A stretch of 64,000 nucleotides of DNA, from positions 1 to 64,000 of the forward strand of contig JACKHW010000003.1 in the NCBI GenBank assembly GCA_020638795.1. The letters run 5' to 3'. The DNA comes from Planctomycetota bacterium (GTDB lineage Bacteria > Planctomycetota > UBA1135 > GCA-002748355). The notes beneath the pieces were generated by a model that worked only from the letters and a program-made list of their open reading frames with translations, was not told the DNA's origin and searched no databases. The first letter of the stretch is position 1. Each line of letters starts with the position of its first letter. Below, one piece after another: positions 25,802 to 34,518 of this stretch. A program made the position numbers and the translations under genes.

Positions 25802-27196
25802 CTACGGCACCAACGGCCGAATGCGGATGTTCCGGAATTGAACGCGTTCGCCACGATCTTCGAGCACGATCGGATTGTTGCCGGGCGACTCGGGGCGTTG
25901 GTCCGTCGTGCGCTCCTGGACCTCGACGTTGTCGTGTACGAGCACGCCATTGAGACGGACGGTCATGCGAGCATTCGAGGTCTTGGCGTTCTTGTCGTCC
26001 CAGCGCGGCGCATGGAACTCGACTTCGAGTCGCTGCCACACTTCGGGACCCTTGCCGGCGAAGACCTTCGGCGCAACGAGACCTCGAAGCGCACCGCAGT
26101 CGACCTTGGTCGGCTCTTTGCCGACTCCGCGCCCGTCGCGTAGCTGGATCTCGTAGTGTCGCTGCAAGACGACGCCACTGTCCCCACCGTGCTCGGGAGT
26201 TCCTTCGGGGAAACGGAACTCGAGTTCGAACAAACAGTCGCCGAACTCTGCGACCGTCATCAGGGACGATGAGGAGGGCGCGATCTCGAGCACGCCGCCG
26301 GTGAGCTTCCAGCGCGTTTCGTCGCCTTTGACCGGGTGCCAGCCGCCGAGTCCCCCTTCGAGCAGATCTGACCAACGACGCGTCGCCCAATCGACACCGC
26401 GTCGCGTGAGCCTCTGGAAGCGTGCATCGCGCCACACCTCGGGACGATGCCCGAGTGCCGTGTAGAACACCCGTCCGCGCCCGTACTCGCGGCACCATGC
26501 GAGCGCATACACACCGTCGTCGCGCTTGCCTTTCGAGATGTCGACCGACTCGGGATCGAGGCTCGCGAGGATGTGCACCCGCTCTCGATCGAAGTCCTTG
26601 AACTGATAGATCTCGTCGGTGATCTCGAAACCCTGTGGCAACCCGGCAGTGATCACGTGCATCGGGTCATCGATGCGCACGCGCACCTTCTGATGCCAGG
26701 GATGGCCGTCGAAATAGCCACCGATCAGTTCGCCGAACTCGGGCCACTCGTAAAACGTGTCGGTCGCGGAGTGAAACCCGATGAACGCTCCACCCTTCTC
26801 GATCCAGCGCAAGAACAGAGCGCGTTGCGTTTCGTCGAGCGGCAGCTCGCCGGTCGTGTAGAACGCGATCGCACTCATGTCGTCGAACCCTTCGGGGAAC
26901 GTCGACATGTCCTGTCGACAGACGACCTCGAAGCGACCCGCCAACATCTCGGTAAGGCAGGTCTCGGCGTGCGCGAGCATCGCTCGTTCGGCACGCTTGA
27001 CGACCGGGTGGACGAATCCCTTGGACTGCGTCACGAAGTAGAGCTTGGGAAGCTTCGCACGCGCCGACGCAACCGACGGAGCGGGCTCTTCCTGACCGTG
27101 TGCGTTCGCGGTGAACGACCCCACGATGAACACCAACGCCAGTGTGAAACTGGCGCTACGAAGAGCGGAGACCATCGACGTCGAGGAGCGCTTCAT
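25802..27196 (-). CDS. Secreted ThuA-DUF1080 fusion protein
   Basis: 464 aa with a signal peptide (SFTLALVFIVGSFTANAHG, about residues 15-33). Residues ~45-255 are a ThuA-like domain: KLYFVTQSKGFVHPVV, GGAFIGFHSATDTFYEW, GGYFDGHPWHQKV and GRVFYTALGHRPEVW. Residues ~270-464 are a DUF1080 (3-keto-disaccharide hydrolase-type) beta-sandwich, with EFGDCLFELEFRFPEGT, GDSGVVLQRHYEIQL and a terminal FRNIRIRPL. The fusion fits an extracytoplasmic sugar-processing role. It is 35 nt after the Gfo/Idh/MocA gene on the same strand, which supports a joint role in oxidised-sugar metabolism. The specific reaction is not shown by sequence. Confidence 0.85.
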   Translation of the reverse strand: MKRSSTSMVSALRSASFTLALVFIVGSFTANAHGQEEPAPSVASARAKLPKLYFVTQSKGFVHPVVKRAERAMLAHAETCLTEMLAGRFEVVCRQDMSTFPEGFDDMSAIAFYTTGELPLDETQRALFLRWIEKGGAFIGFHSATDTFYEWPEFGELIGGYFDGHPWHQKVRVRIDDPMHVITAGLPQGFEITDEIYQFKDFDRERVHILASLDPESVDISKGKRDDGVYALAWCREYGRGRVFYTALGHRPEVWRDARFQRLTRRGVDWATRRWSDLLEGGLGGWHPVKGDETRWKLTGGVLEIAPSSSSLMTVAEFGDCLFELEFRFPEGTPEHGGDSGVVLQRHYEIQLRDGRGVGKEPTKVDCGALRGLVAPKVFAGKGPEVWQRLEVEFHAPRWDDKNAKTSNARMTVRLNGVLVHDNVEVQERTTDQRPESPGNNPIVLEDRGERVQFRNIRIRPLVP

Positions 27197-27231
27197 GGCG
27201 CCGTCTTAGCAGAAGCGCTGCACCGCTGCGA

Positions 27232-28236
27232 TCAGGAAGAAACGCGATCGGCCCCGTATCGCAGGCCCCAAGGCGCGCGAAGTCGGTCGAGTTCGCGCTG
27301 CACGCGCAGCGTCGCCTCGAGGGGCCTCAGCGGGCTTTCTCGCAGCCCTTCCCGGACGCACTTCGCGACCTCGAGTGCTTGCCAGCCATAGCCGTTCCCC
27401 GGCTCGTCGAACGTCCACTCGCGCGTGTATCTCGCCTGAATCGCACGCACGGACGTCGGCCGCCAGAAATCCGGAATCACGATCGAACCCTTCGAGCCAT
27501 CGATGCGTGCATCATGACTCGTGACCGTGCGTACGGCCGACGACAGGACGGCAAGTCCGCCACCCTCGAACGCGAGCAAATAGCCCGAGCGCTCGTCGAC
27601 GCCGGTCGTCCCGATCGTGGCAAGACTCGAACGGGCCGTGATCGGTGCATCGAACACGAGATCGGCGAGCGACACGCAATAGACGCCGACATCGAGCAGC
27701 GCACCTCCGGCAAGCCCCTTGTCGAAGTGCCGTCCCGCAGGGTCGAACGAAGCCCGAAATCCGAAGCTCGCGTGCACCATCTCCGGGGTGCCGATCGCAC
27801 CATCGCGAATCAGCGAAAGTGCGTGGACCATCGCCGGCCGGAACCGTGTCCACATCGCCTCCATGCAGAACACGTCCCGCGCCCTCGCGAGCTCGATCAC
27901 TTCGATGGCTTCGCGTTCGTGGACCGTGAACGGCTTCTCGAGGAGAAGCGCCTTGCCGTGCTCGATCACGAGCTTGCCATGCTCTGCGTGGAACGTATGG
28001 GGCGTCGCGACATAGATCGCATCGACGTCCGGATCCCTGCAGAGCGCGGAGTAATCGTCGTAGGCGCGTGCCACGAGCTGTCGCCCGGGATGACGGCCTG
28101 CGAACGTGCGCGCCCGATCGAGATCACGACTCGCGACCGCGACGAGCGCTTGATCCTCGTGCGGTTCGAGCCCGATCGCGAACGCCTCCGCGATGCGTCC
28201 ACAACCGAGAATTCCCCACCGAAACGTCGATTCCAT
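27232..28236 (-). CDS. Gfo/Idh/MocA family oxidoreductase
   Basis: 334 aa. The N-terminal Rossmann motif is WGILGCGRIAEAF (GxGxxA), followed by the family EKPFTVHEREA segment, whose Lys (in LLLEKPF) is the conserved catalytic-site residue. ATG 28236 is used: the Rossmann strand starts 5 residues later, whereas the longer frame to 28833 runs antisense to the divergent PVC gene and is Arg-rich. There is no signal peptide, so it is a cytoplasmic NAD(P)-dependent sugar or polyol oxidoreductase. It is co-directional with ThuA-DUF1080 and divergent from a second PVC cytochrome gene (66 nt between starts). Substrate unknown. Confidence 0.88.
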   Translation of the reverse strand: MESTFRWGILGCGRIAEAFAIGLEPHEDQALVAVASRDLDRARTFAGRHPGRQLVARAYDDYSALCRDPDVDAIYVATPHTFHAEHGKLVIEHGKALLLEKPFTVHEREAIEVIELARARDVFCMEAMWTRFRPAMVHALSLIRDGAIGTPEMVHASFGFRASFDPAGRHFDKGLAGGALLDVGVYCVSLADLVFDAPITARSSLATIGTTGVDERSGYLLAFEGGGLAVLSSAVRTVTSHDARIDGSKGSIVIPDFWRPTSVRAIQARYTREWTFDEPGNGYGWQALEVAKCVREGLRESPLRPLEATLRVQRELDRLRAPWGLRYGADRVSS

Positions 28237-28302
28237 CGATGCGTCATACTTGGTGCCTCGGCGCGAGGAAAGAGCGACGCTCGCTGCTAGGATCGTTGCA
28301 CG

Positions 28303-31300
28303 ATGCATGCGCTCCTCTCCAAGACGCTCTTTCTCGGGTTCATCGTCCATCCGGTCGTGACCGGCCTCGGCATGGTTCGAGCACAAGGCTACGAGCCCGA
28401 GATCCCGATCCGCGCTGCGAGTGACGAAGGCGCGAAGGCGATGACCCGCTTCTCGTTGCCCGAGGGGATGCGCGTCGAACTCTTCGCGGCAGAACCCGCG
28501 CTCGCCAACCCCGTCAGCTTCACGATCGATGCACAGGGGCGCGTCTACGTTTGCGAGACGTTTCGACTCCACAAGGGGGTGACGGACAACCGGAACCACG
28601 GCGGCACGTGGCTCGACGAAGAACTCGCGTGCCGAACCGTGGCCGACCGTGTCGCGATGTACGAACGCAAATTCCCGGGCACGATCGACGAGTGGAAGCG
28701 AGAACACGAGCGTATCCGCCGCATCGTCGATCGTGACGGCGACGGTCATGCCGATGACGACGGTGTCTTCGCGGATGGATTCAAGCAGCTCGCGGATGGC
28801 ATCGCTGCGGGAGTGCTCACACGTGGTTCGCACGTCTACTACACGTGCATCCCGACGGTGTGGGACCTCGAGGATGCCGATGGCGACGGACGCGCCGAGA
28901 AGCGCACGGCGCTACAAACCGGTTACGGCGTTCACACCTCGCTGCTCGGGCACGACATGCACGGACTGATCCTCGGTCCGGACGGCAAGCTGTGGTTCTC
29001 GATCGGGGACCGCGGTTTCGACGTCACGAACGATGGCGTGCGCTTCGCGTATCCCGACGAAGGCGCCGTGCTCCGCTGCAATCTCGATGGAAGCAGTCTC
29101 GAAGTCGTGCACCGCGGGTTGCGAAACCCCCAAGAACTCGCCTTCGACGACTACGGCAACTGCTTCACCGGCGACAACAACAGCGATGGCGGCGATCGAG
29201 CTCGTTGGGTCTACGTCGTCGAAGGGGGCAATTCCGGGTGGCACATCGGCTTTCAGTCGATCTCCGATCGCGGCCCGTGGAACCGCGAGAAGATGTGGTG
29301 GCCCGTGCACGATGGGCAACCGGCGTACATCGTTCCGCCGATCGCGAACGTGACCAACGGCCCGTCCGGTCTCGTGTGTGATCCGGGCACTGGTTTGCCC
29401 GACAGGTATCGAGGGTGCTTCTTGTTGTGCGACTTCCGCGGCGCGAGCGCGTACAGCGGAATCACCGCGCTGCGAAACAGGCCTCGCGGTGCGGGTTTCG
29501 AACTCGCGTCGACGGCGCCGTTCGTGTGGAAAGTGCTCGCTACGGACGTCGACATCGGACCCGACGGTGCGGTGTGGATCAGTGACTGGACCGAGGGCTG
29601 GGGGCAGACAGGAAAGGGAAGGCTCTATCGCGTCGTGTCCGAGGCCAACTCGTTCGGTGCCGGAGCGAGTGCCGTTCGCGAGACTCAGCGCTTGTTGCGC
29701 GAAGGCATGTCGGACCGCTCGACGGGCGGCGTCGCGGCCCTCCTCCGCCACGCCGATCGACGCATTCGCCTCGAAGCGCAGCTCGAACTCGTGCAGCGTG
29801 GAGCGAGCGATGTGTTGCATTCTGCGACCGCTTCGACCGAACCCGAACTCGCGCGGCTACACGCGATCTGGGGTATCGGCATCATCGCTCGCACCGACCC
29901 ACGAGTCCTGGATGGCCTCAAACCCTTGCTCGAAGACTTCGACGAAGAAGTTCGCGCGCAGACGGCCAAAGTGCTGGGTGAGGCCGCACAGGTCGCGATG
30001 AGCGAGCACATGCAGGCCGTACTTCCGGCGCTGCGTCGCTGTCTCGAAGATCGGTCGGCAAGAGTGCAGTTCTTCGCGGCCATCGCTCTCGGCAAGCTCG
30101 CCGATACCGCATCGCGCGAGGCACTCCTGCGAGTCCTCGAACAGAACGAAGGCAGGGACCCCTACCTGCGCCATGCTGCGGTCTTCGGTATCGCGCACAT
30201 CTCGCGAGCCATCGGCAAGGACGGGATCGCGTCGCTGTTGCGCGAAACCAAGTCACCGTCGCAGGCGCGCCGCCATGGTGCTGTTCTCGCGCTTCGTCGG
30301 CTCGAAGAACCGAGCATCCAAGCGTTCTTGACCGACCCCGACCCGATCGTCGTGGCCGAGGCGGCGAGAGCGATCCAGGACACGCCGATCCCGGGTGCGC
30401 TCGAAGCGCTCTCCGCCCTCGGCGAGGACGCGGGGGCGTTCTCGCGTCTCGACGCAGAAACTTGTCGACGTGTGCTCGCTGCTGGATGGCGCTCGGGTAC
30501 GGAGTCGGCGCTGACTCGTCTTCTCGGCGCCGTGAGATCCTCTTCGGTCGACCTCGAGATTCGACGCTTCGCGCTGCAACTCCTGGCCGATTTCGACGAA
30601 CCACGCGCGCGAGATCCGATCGTCAACCTCCATCGGCCACTCGAACCTCGCACTGGGCTACGAGTCGATACACGCCTCGAGGACGCCTTGGGCCCGCTCG
30701 TCGGTTCTGCGCCCGAACTCGTTTCGGACATCGCGTCGATCGCACAGAAAAGACGTCTCGTCGGTCTCGCCGGACCGCTTGCGAGCGTCGTGCGGGATGC
30801 ATCGTCGAACGCGAAGGCACGACGCGCAGCGTTCGAGACGCTCATGAGCTTTGGCGACGGCGCGCCCGACCTCGAAGGGCTCGCTGAGATCTGCAGCAAG
30901 TCGAAGGACGCCCTTCTGCGTGGATCCGGCCTGCGCTTCCTGGTCAAGAACGCACCGACGCGCGCGCTTCCGGTCTGCGTCGGGATCGTCCGCGGTGATG
31001 CACCGATCATCGAACGTCAGAATGCGATCCGACTCCTTGGGGGCATGGAGAACGAACGCGTGGATACCGAACTCGCGACCTTGCTCGCGATGCACACTCA
31101 GAAGAAGCTCGAGCCCGCGCTCCTCCTCGAAGTGCTCGAAGCCGCCGCCAATCGACCTGCACTCCGCGACAAGCTCAGCGCGTTCGAATCCTCACGTGCG
31201 GAAGGCGGTGTCGTGGCGTTGCATACGGAATGCCTCGAGGGTGGCGATGCGAAGAAAGGCGAAGCCATTTTCAAGCAACACGCCGCGGCCCAGTGCACGC

Positions 31301-31656
31301 GGTGCCACACGGTCGACGGAAAGGGCGGGAACGCCGGCCCTGACCTGCTCGGAATCGCCTCCCGCCGCAAACCGGCGGAACTGCTCGAGTCGCTGCTCGA
31401 TCCCGGCGCGAAGATCGTCGAGGGCTTCGGCACCTACGTCTTCGAGATGAAGGACGGCAACGTGCACAGTGGTGCCGTCCGCGAACTCGATGGCGGCAAG
31501 CTCGAAGTGCGCCCCGAGACCGGCGAGCCGGTCGTGATCGATCCGGCGGACGTCGAGTTCAAGAGCGAGCCGACATCCGCGATGCCGGGCGTGCGCGGCA
31601 TTCTCGACAAGCGTCAAATCCGAGATCTCCTCGCATGGCTCCTGAGCAAACGATGA
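28303..31656 (+). CDS. Large PVC-type dehydrogenase-like protein with HEAT repeats and cytochrome c
   Basis: 1117 aa, secreted: the N-terminus (LLSKTLFLGFIVHPVVTGLG) is a signal peptide. Residues ~45-450 form the PVC 'membrane-bound dehydrogenase' beta-propeller (FAAEPALANPVSFTID; HGLILGPDGKLWFSIGDRG; NPQELAFDDYGNCFTGDNN; VWISDWTEGWG). Residues ~460-960 hold many HEAT-like repeats. The C-terminal ~130 residues are the planctomycete heme-binding domain with CTRCHTVDGKGGNAGPDL and the distal KIVEGFGTYVFEMKDG segment. AGGA lies upstream of the ATG. It is a longer relative of the 19.9-22.5 kb protein. Likely role: oxidation of a sugar-like substrate outside the cytoplasm with electron transfer to heme. 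It is coupled to the next gene by an ATGA overlap. Confidence 0.87.
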   Translation: MHALLSKTLFLGFIVHPVVTGLGMVRAQGYEPEIPIRAASDEGAKAMTRFSLPEGMRVELFAAEPALANPVSFTIDAQGRVYVCETFRLHKGVTDNRNHGGTWLDEELACRTVADRVAMYERKFPGTIDEWKREHERIRRIVDRDGDGHADDDGVFADGFKQLADGIAAGVLTRGSHVYYTCIPTVWDLEDADGDGRAEKRTALQTGYGVHTSLLGHDMHGLILGPDGKLWFSIGDRGFDVTNDGVRFAYPDEGAVLRCNLDGSSLEVVHRGLRNPQELAFDDYGNCFTGDNNSDGGDRARWVYVVEGGNSGWHIGFQSISDRGPWNREKMWWPVHDGQPAYIVPPIANVTNGPSGLVCDPGTGLPDRYRGCFLLCDFRGASAYSGITALRNRPRGAGFELASTAPFVWKVLATDVDIGPDGAVWISDWTEGWGQTGKGRLYRVVSEANSFGAGASAVRETQRLLREGMSDRSTGGVAALLRHADRRIRLEAQLELVQRGASDVLHSATASTEPELARLHAIWGIGIIARTDPRVLDGLKPLLEDFDEEVRAQTAKVLGEAAQVAMSEHMQAVLPALRRCLEDRSARVQFFAAIALGKLADTASREALLRVLEQNEGRDPYLRHAAVFGIAHISRAIGKDGIASLLRETKSPSQARRHGAVLALRRLEEPSIQAFLTDPDPIVVAEAARAIQDTPIPGALEALSALGEDAGAFSRLDAETCRRVLAAGWRSGTESALTRLLGAVRSSSVDLEIRRFALQLLADFDEPRARDPIVNLHRPLEPRTGLRVDTRLEDALGPLVGSAPELVSDIASIAQKRRLVGLAGPLASVVRDASSNAKARRAAFETLMSFGDGAPDLEGLAEICSKSKDALLRGSGLRFLVKNAPTRALPVCVGIVRGDAPIIERQNAIRLLGGMENERVDTELATLLAMHTQKKLEPALLLEVLEAAANRPALRDKLSAFESSRAEGGVVALHTECLEGGDAKKGEAIFKQHAAAQCTRCHTVDGKGGNAGPDLLGIASRRKPAELLESLLDPGAKIVEGFGTYVFEMKDGNVHSGAVRELDGGKLEVRPETGEPVVIDPADVEFKSEPTSAMPGVRGILDKRQIRDLLAWLLSKR

Positions 31657-32300
31657 GTGTTCGCTGTCCGCGGTCGATCTGCGTGATGAGCTTGCTGCTC
31701 GTTGCGTCTTGTGGCTCGAACACGGTCGACTCCGAGCTCGAGCCGTATTTGGTAAAAGCTCGCGAGCAACTCCAACAGAGTGCCGAACAACTCCACGCGC
31801 GCTGGGGCCGCCCACTCGCGCCGGATTGGGGTCGCTTGGAAGGCGAGAGTTGGTTCTTCGACGACGATCAAGCCAAGCTCTACTGGCTCGAAAAGACGAA
31901 AGCCGTGCTCGTCGCGGACGTCAGCCTCGTCGGGACGTACGAGTACGACCCGAAGGCACCGAAGGACAAGCCCGACGAGGCCGGTAGCTTCCGGTGGAGC
32001 TGGGACAACGACACCGTCGCCGATGCATCGAAGGCACGCGTCGAAGCCGTCAGGCGCTGGGGAGTCGCACGACGCTCGGCAAAGGTCTCGAAGGGCGCGT
32101 GGATCGGACCACCGAGCTGGGGTATCGACATGCTCGCAGCCGCCGTCCGCGTCACGGGTTCTTCGGGTGGCTATATGCGTAGCAGTGGCAATCTCGACTT
32201 CTACTTCCTGTTGCATTCGATTCGGAAGCCGAACGAGGCCGAGCTCCACCCGGACCTCAGCGCGGCCAAGCGCACGGACGCTCCCACCGAAAAGAAGTGA
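31653..32300 (+). CDS. Small lipoprotein, DUF6882-like
   Basis: 215 aa from ATG 31653, whose ATGA overlaps the stop of the PVC cytochrome gene, so the two are translationally coupled. The N-terminus is a lipoprotein signal with lipobox VASC (LLLVASCGS). The mature part reads GSFRWSWDNDTVADASKARV, WGVARRSAKVSKGAWIGPPS and GGYMRSSGNLDFYFLL, which resembles DUF6882 proteins (Trp-rich 'W.W.N' segment). Function unknown; the coupling suggests it works with the cytochrome protein at the membrane surface. The first in-frame ATG at 31635 lies inside the upstream gene and would only add six residues. Confidence 0.75.
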   Translation: MSVRCPRSICVMSLLLVASCGSNTVDSELEPYLVKAREQLQQSAEQLHARWGRPLAPDWGRLEGESWFFDDDQAKLYWLEKTKAVLVADVSLVGTYEYDPKAPKDKPDEAGSFRWSWDNDTVADASKARVEAVRRWGVARRSAKVSKGAWIGPPSWGIDMLAAAVRVTGSSGGYMRSSGNLDFYFLLHSIRKPNEAELHPDLSAAKRTDAPTEKK

Positions 32301-32312
32301 CGTGACCGCGCG

Positions 32313-33083
32313 TCAAACGACGAGTGCGAGTGCATTGTGCACCGCATGCGCAACGATCGATGGCCGCACGCTTCCCGAGGCGAGACGCAGGCAGCCGAAG
32401 GCCACACCGCCAACGAATCGATGCGGCAGTTCGAGCGATACGCCGCCATTCATGCCGTGCAAGATCGCGAAGATCGCCGCAGTGCCGAGCACCGTCGTGC
32501 GCCCATCGGCCAACCTCTTCAGCGCTTCCCAGGCCGCGCCACGACACAAGGCCTCTTCGACGATGGGCGCGATGACGACGATCGCCGCGATGTCCCAAGC
32601 CGTCGTCGACGGCGGTAACGCCGCCGTTTCTTCGATCGCCGTCGTCACGAACGCGCGGTAACCGAACTCGACGTACAGCCACGCGATCGACCAAGTCGAG
32701 AAACCCGTCAGGATCGCGACCGGATAGACCCATGCGCCCTCGAGCATCGTCCGGCCATGCAGTCCTGCGCCCATCGCATCCTGCGTGCGATGGCGACGCA
32801 ACAAATGATAGGCGAACCACGCAGAAGCGACCGAAACCGAGAAGTTGGCGAGATCCTGGATCCACTCAGCCGCGTCCTCCATACCGCGATAGGCAAGCAC
32901 GCCGACCACGAGGGGGCCGATGACCGTGACTGCCAGTGCGAGGACCGCCGTGCGACGCCGAGAACGATCCGCATTCGTCCGCTCGCGATGCTGCCTCTTG
33001 TGCGCGAGAGTCGGTGTCCCGCACGACGGGCAGTAGTTGGCGGTGGGTGCCCGCTTAGCGCCGCACCGTGAGCAAATCATCAT
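32313..33083 (-). CDS. CPBP-family intramembrane protease with N-terminal zinc ribbon
   Basis: 256 aa. Residues 4-21 form a zinc ribbon (CSRCG...CPSCG), then several membrane helices. The CPBP (Abi/CAAX prenyl-protease-like) motifs are present: APIVEEALCRGAAWEAL (EE...R), AIFAILHGMNG and the final HAVHNALALV. The two Glu residues and the two later His residues are the predicted metalloprotease site. ATG 33083 overlaps the stop of the upstream zinc-ribbon membrane gene as ATGA, so the pair is coupled; the longer frame to 33242 lies antiparallel in frame noise. Substrate unknown; in other bacteria such proteins act in bacteriocin self-immunity or membrane-protein maturation. Confidence 0.85.
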   Translation of the reverse strand: MMICSRCGAKRAPTANYCPSCGTPTLAHKRQHRERTNADRSRRRTAVLALAVTVIGPLVVGVLAYRGMEDAAEWIQDLANFSVSVASAWFAYHLLRRHRTQDAMGAGLHGRTMLEGAWVYPVAILTGFSTWSIAWLYVEFGYRAFVTTAIEETAALPPSTTAWDIAAIVVIAPIVEEALCRGAAWEALKRLADGRTTVLGTAAIFAILHGMNGGVSLELPHRFVGGVAFGCLRLASGSVRPSIVAHAVHNALALVV

Positions 33084-34483
33084 CGTGAGGGCAATCGGAG
33101 GCCGACGACTTTCCAGCCGGTCTTCCACCACTCGAACTTGACGGAGAGCTCGTCGTTCTCGAGTTCCCACGCTGCCCGTGCACGACCATCGGTCTGCAGA
33201 CTGACCGTTGCATCGGCGACCTGTGGGCGCTTCTCGAACCACTCGCGCTTTTGCATGACTCGGCGGAAGGACTCCTGCTTTGATTCACGGAACCCCGCCT
33301 CCATCATCGCGAACATCGCGTCGGGGCCATCTCCGTTCCACGCGGCTTCGAACTCGCGAACCGCAGGTTCGATCGGACCGACTTCGAGATCGGGTAGATC
33401 GACTCCCGTGAGAATCCAGCGGTCCCCCTCGACCGAGAACGAAGCGCGGACGCGTCGAGCATCCGCCTCGGAGCTTCCACCGTCGCCGAGTCGGTACGTC
33501 ACGAGAACCGAGCGATCCGACTCCTCGCGTCCGACCTCGACCACGTTCGGCCTCGAGGACTCCCATCCGCGGCGAGCGAAGGCCTCGGTCATTCCCAGTC
33601 CGGGGCCGGACTCCGGTCCTCGCACGAAATAGGCAGCGAGTTCACTCACTGGTTTTCCATCGTTCCAGCGCTCGGTGAACGCTTCGACGATCGTGTCCGC
33701 GCTCGGTGGTCGCGTGGCCCACCAAACGCTCAGGGCGCCGATGCCGAGCACGGCAACGGACAGAGCTCCGACCAAGAGTGCGGAGTGACGCTTTCGCTGT
33801 TCGCCACGCTTGCGTCGCGAACGCACGCTGTCCGCGACACCTCCATCGACATGTCGATCGCGATCGATTCGCTGGCGCTGGAGTTCGAATTCGGGGTTCT
33901 CCTCGAGCAGTTGTTGCACGCGCGACGCCTGCCCGACGGCCGCCCACAAGATCAGCGTCAAGAACCCCTGAACGAAATACTCGACGATGGAGCCATCGCC
34001 ACTGATGACGAGAATTCCCAACCAGAGCGTCTGCAACGATGCGAGAACGATGGCCCACACGACGGGCGCACGCGTGACGAAGATGGCGCCAATCGCATGA
34101 ATCACCGCGAGCCCGCCGAGGATCGCGATCAGGATCCAAGCGAAGTCGGCGCCTTCGACCGCTTCTTCGCCGACGAGTTCGGCCGTGCGCTTCAGGATCG
34201 TGAGGATCAGCAGAAGGTAGACGACATCGAGCGCGGCAATGACCCAATACAGGGAGCGAAGCCGGAACACGACCTGCTTGATCCTCGCGAACTCACGACG
34301 CGCGTGCGCCTTCGCCGCCCGATCCTCGGGCTTGGCGGACGGCGCATCGCCGTCATCGGTCGCTTTCGAATCGTCGCCTGTCGAGAAATCGCGATCGAGG
34401 CCGAAGCCACAACTCTCGCAATATCGCGCCGTGGTCGGGTTCACGTGATCGCATTGCGAACAGAGTCTCGGCAGTGATTTCAT
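33080..34483 (-). CDS. Zinc-ribbon membrane protein with two NTF2-like domains
   Basis: 467 aa. Residues 8-26 hold a zinc ribbon (CSQC...CESCG). After a charged linker come about four membrane helices (residues ~75-190: VIAALDVVYLLLILTIL; FAWILIAILGGLAVIHAIGA), then a basic segment, one more helix (LLVGALSVAVLGIGALSVWW), and a soluble C-terminal half made of two similar alpha+beta units (TIVEAFTERWNDGKP and REFEAAWNGDGPDAMF) that look like NTF2/SnoaL-type domains. I do not recognise a named family. It is 35 nt downstream of the EamA gene and coupled to the CPBP gene. ATG 34483 is the first Met that starts the ribbon. Confidence 0.7.
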   Translation of the reverse strand: MKSLPRLCSQCDHVNPTTARYCESCGFGLDRDFSTGDDSKATDDGDAPSAKPEDRAAKAHARREFARIKQVVFRLRSLYWVIAALDVVYLLLILTILKRTAELVGEEAVEGADFAWILIAILGGLAVIHAIGAIFVTRAPVVWAIVLASLQTLWLGILVISGDGSIVEYFVQGFLTLILWAAVGQASRVQQLLEENPEFELQRQRIDRDRHVDGGVADSVRSRRKRGEQRKRHSALLVGALSVAVLGIGALSVWWATRPPSADTIVEAFTERWNDGKPVSELAAYFVRGPESGPGLGMTEAFARRGWESSRPNVVEVGREESDRSVLVTYRLGDGGSSEADARRVRASFSVEGDRWILTGVDLPDLEVGPIEPAVREFEAAWNGDGPDAMFAMMEAGFRESKQESFRRVMQKREWFEKRPQVADATVSLQTDGRARAAWELENDELSVKFEWWKTGWKVVGLRLPSR

Positions 34484-34518
34484 GGGAGTCGGGAGAATAC
34501 CGCTCTCACCGAATCTCG

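Noticed and set aside
26447..27391. 314-codon plus-strand frame opposite the ThuA-DUF1080 gene
   Set aside because: Antisense shadow; the minus strand encodes two recognised domains and a signal peptide.
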